DNA of 64,000 bases from Actinoalloteichus hymeniacidonis. GTDB lineage: Bacteria > Actinomycetota > Actinomycetes > Mycobacteriales > Pseudonocardiaceae. This document shows, piece by piece, positions 62,371 to 64,000 of this stretch. The translations under genes were made by a program, and so were the position numbers. A model generated the notes under the pieces. The model worked only from the letters and a program-made list of their open reading frames with translations. It had not been told where the DNA came from and did no database searches. Location: positions 5,146,001 through 5,210,000 of the forward strand of contig NZ_JACHIS010000001.1 of the NCBI RefSeq assembly GCF_014203365.1, written 5' to 3'. The first letter of the stretch is position 1, and each line of letters starts with the position of its first letter.

Positions 62371-63264
62371 CTACGTGATGGGACTGCCGCCAAGCCAGCC
62401 GTTGCGTTGCGCGCAGCGGCGAGCGGTGTCCAGGACGGCTGCGAGGGCGGGTGCGAGATCGTTGGTGGGCCACAGGATCGAGAGGTCGGCCCGAATCGAC
62501 GGATCGACGACCTCGCGGACGACGATGCTGGTGTTGGACTTCGCGACATGTTCGGCGAGCGAGGTGGGTGCCAGGCCGATCTCGCCTCGGCTGGCGAGCC
62601 GGGCGAGCATGGCGCTCAACGGCGGGTCCTCGAAGGCCCGCACCTCCGGCTCGAAACCGGCTTGACGACACGCGGCGATGATGCCGTCGTAGTACATCGG
62701 GGCGAGGCGCCTCGGGAACAGCAGCAGCGTCTCGTCACGCAGTTCCGCCACCGGGATCTTCGGTGCTTCGGCGAGGCGCTGGCTATCGCACAGCAGCGCG
62801 GAAATGGGCTCCCGGCGGAGAATCTCGCCTGCTACCCCGTCGACCGGTGGCGGCGAGAGCGCGAGGCCGAGATCCAGATCGCCATCGCAGAGACGGCCGG
62901 GAATCTCGGCGCTGAATAACTCCTGCGGGTTGACCGTGACGTCGGGGTGCTCCTCTTGGAGCGCGGTCAGCAGCGTTTTAAGTGTGTCGAAACCCGTGAC
63001 CGGGGTGTAGCCCAGCCGAATCGTCGTCACGATCCCCGACCCGACCCGTCGGGTGAGCTGCACGGCCTGCTCCAGCGCGGCCAGCGCGATCGGTGCCTCC
63101 TTGGCCAAGGTGCGACCTGCGGCGGTGAGCTGCACCCGACGGCTCGAACGCACGAAGAGCGGCGTTTCGAGCGTTTCCTCCAGCTTGCGGATCTGATGGC
63201 TCAACGACGGCTGGGAGATGTAGAGCCGCATCGCCGCGCGGCCGAAGTGGAGCTCCTCGGCCAC
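62371..63264 (-). CDS. LysR-family transcriptional regulator, start uncertain
   Basis: 297 residues from the only canonical start, a GTG giving MAEELHFGRAAMRLYISQPS. That start cuts off the usual first helix. Upstream in the same frame the DNA encodes IDISPRVLRYFIAV, an excellent LysR N-terminus, but the codon where Met should be is ATC (63303-63301) and a TAG lies three codons further upstream. Either a non-canonical start is used, the start codon has mutated, or the protein is truncated. The rest (RRVQLTAAGRTLAKEA, ligand domain) is complete. It is divergent from the isochorismatase-family gene. Confidence 0.85.
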   Translation of the reverse strand: MAEELHFGRAAMRLYISQPSLSHQIRKLEETLETPLFVRSSRRVQLTAAGRTLAKEAPIALAALEQAVQLTRRVGSGIVTTIRLGYTPVTGFDTLKTLLTALQEEHPDVTVNPQELFSAEIPGRLCDGDLDLGLALSPPPVDGVAGEILRREPISALLCDSQRLAEAPKIPVAELRDETLLLFPRRLAPMYYDGIIAACRQAGFEPEVRAFEDPPLSAMLARLASRGEIGLAPTSLAEHVAKSNTSIVVREVVDPSIRADLSILWPTNDLAPALAAVLDTARRCAQRNGWLGGSPIT

Positions 63265-63299
63265 GGCTATGAAATAGCGCAGTACGCGGGGACTGATAT

Positions 63300-63318
63300 C
63301 GATAGCCGAATTCTATCG
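63300..63318. promoter_or_regulatory. LysR-type box CGATAG-N7-CTATCG
   Basis: A perfect 6-bp-arm dyad with T-N11-A spacing, overlapping the extended lysR N-terminus and 227 bp from the divergent hydrolase start. On the minus strand it contains TAGAAT, a good -10 box. A transcript from there would start at about 63303. Confidence 0.5.
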
Positions 63319-63544
63319 CTGCGTGCTCGGACAAGTCTTGGACGCCGAACGATCATCGACGTAGCGTCGTCCACGACACGGAGAACACCGCAAGCGTTCC
63401 CGTTGTCGCTGGTCAAGCTAGTTCTGTCCCGATCTTCCCGATCGTGCGGACCTCGCTGAAACCTGCCGGTCCACCGGGTGGCGCCGCCCGCGCACTTCTG
63501 ACTCGCACCATCGAACGTCGCACCCATTCACGCAGGAGAAGAAC

Positions 63545-64000
63545 GTGACGCGTACCGCAAAGGCCGGGCTCGAAGCACTGCTCACCCCCGAGGACAGCAT
63601 TCTGGTCCTCATCGACCACCAGCCCTTCCAGTTCGCGAACCTCAACAGCCACGACCCGGCCACGATCGTCAACAACGTGACCGGTCTGGCCAAGGCCGCG
63701 AAGGCGTTCGACGTCCCCACCGTGCTGACCACGGTCCTGGAGGAACGCGGCGGCAACATCATCAAGCAGATCCAGGACGTCTTCCCGGAGCAGACGCCGA
63801 TCAACCGGACGTGGGTCAACACCTGGCAGGACCGCAACGTCGTCGACGTGGTGGAGAAGACCGGCCGCAAGCAGCTGATCATCGCAGGCCTGTGGACCGA
63901 GGTCTGCGTCGCGATGCCCGCACTCCAGGCGTTGGGCGAGGGCTACGACGTCTTCGTCGTCACGGACGCCAGCGGTGGAGCCAGCGCGGAGTCGCACGAC
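63545..64000 (+). CDS. isochorismatase-family hydrolase (YcaC-like), cut by the window end
   Basis: 152 codons visible from a GTG with AGGAG upstream. The expected cysteine-hydrolase residues are D24 in VLIDHQPFQF and C120 in GLWTEVCVAMPA; INRTWVNTWQD between them matches the YcaC subgroup, whose substrates are unknown. VTDASGGASAESHD near the cut is also typical of that group. About 50-60 residues should be missing. The divergent LysR gene is its probable regulator. Confidence 0.88.
   Translation, partial: MTRTAKAGLEALLTPEDSILVLIDHQPFQFANLNSHDPATIVNNVTGLAKAAKAFDVPTVLTTVLEERGGNIIKQIQDVFPEQTPINRTWVNTWQDRNVVDVVEKTGRKQLIIAGLWTEVCVAMPALQALGEGYDVFVVTDASGGASAESHD

Overview
The window is GC-rich DNA with dense, often 4-nt-overlapping genes, GTG starts and a long run of one- and two-component regulators. 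It carries a WXG100/EspC-type secretion-substrate operon, a GPP34-family protein, a DUF3159 protein, MpaB-family and MmyB-like XRE proteins and a secreted GH10 xylanase. This points to a soil-type actinobacterium. A filamentous genus of the Pseudonocardiales is my best guess, by inference only. I see no rRNA, tRNA, CRISPR, phage or insertion-sequence genes. The window looks like an accessory chromosome arm of small independent regulator-target modules.

0-12 kb: the end of a dialkylglycine decarboxylase-like gene; a membrane acyltransferase; an RR-HK-lipoprotein envelope-sensing operon; an SGNH-hydrolase lipoprotein; a MerR/GPP34 operon; a LuxR-type response regulator, DesK-type kinase and 74-aa membrane protein divergent from an ABC exporter pair; and a DUF3159 membrane protein.

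12-21 kb: an S9 peptidase divergent from a second MerR regulator that is a clear paralogue of the first; a GMC oxidoreductase plus aldehyde dehydrogenase operon; then a three-gene minus-strand operon (YbaB-like protein, EspC/WXG100-like protein, 545-aa WXG100-like protein). The last protein ends in a repeated tryptophan-bearing motif.

21-31 kb: two zinc alcohol dehydrogenases with a cupin; an MmyB-like regulator; an MFS exporter with its TetR regulator and a perfect 14-bp-arm operator; a secreted TAP-like peptidase; and a GH10-CBM2 xylanase with CGAAA...TTTCG promoter motifs.

31-48 kb: divergent regulator/enzyme pairs (MDR oxidoreductase with XRE; LysR with SnoaL-like protein; XRE with SDR; WYL regulator with VOC protein; WYL regulator with Rid protein); a CmtR-like repressor with a heavy-metal P-type ATPase; a UvrA-like ATPase with a flavin-binding-type protein; an aldo/keto reductase; and an MpaB-family protein. 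Most divergent gaps hold a strong palindrome.

48-64 kb: two ABC exporters (one with a GbsR/MarR regulator); an FAD oxidoreductase; AraC and XRE-type regulators; an SDR; two DUF21-CBS membrane proteins; a degraded tetR fragment; a quinone-oxidoreductase-like gene divergent from a marR gene; and a LysR gene divergent from an isochorismatase-family hydrolase cut by the window end.

The most notable signals are three things. First, a roughly 30-bp element occurs at three places upstream of an XRE gene, an SDR gene and, 10 kb away, an mpaB-like gene, with the fixed pattern GGGGATC-N6-CCGTGGTT pointing towards each gene. Second, the WXG100-like protein has a W-repeat tail. Third, there are many high-quality unassigned operators, several of which overlap start codons and suggest leaderless transcripts.
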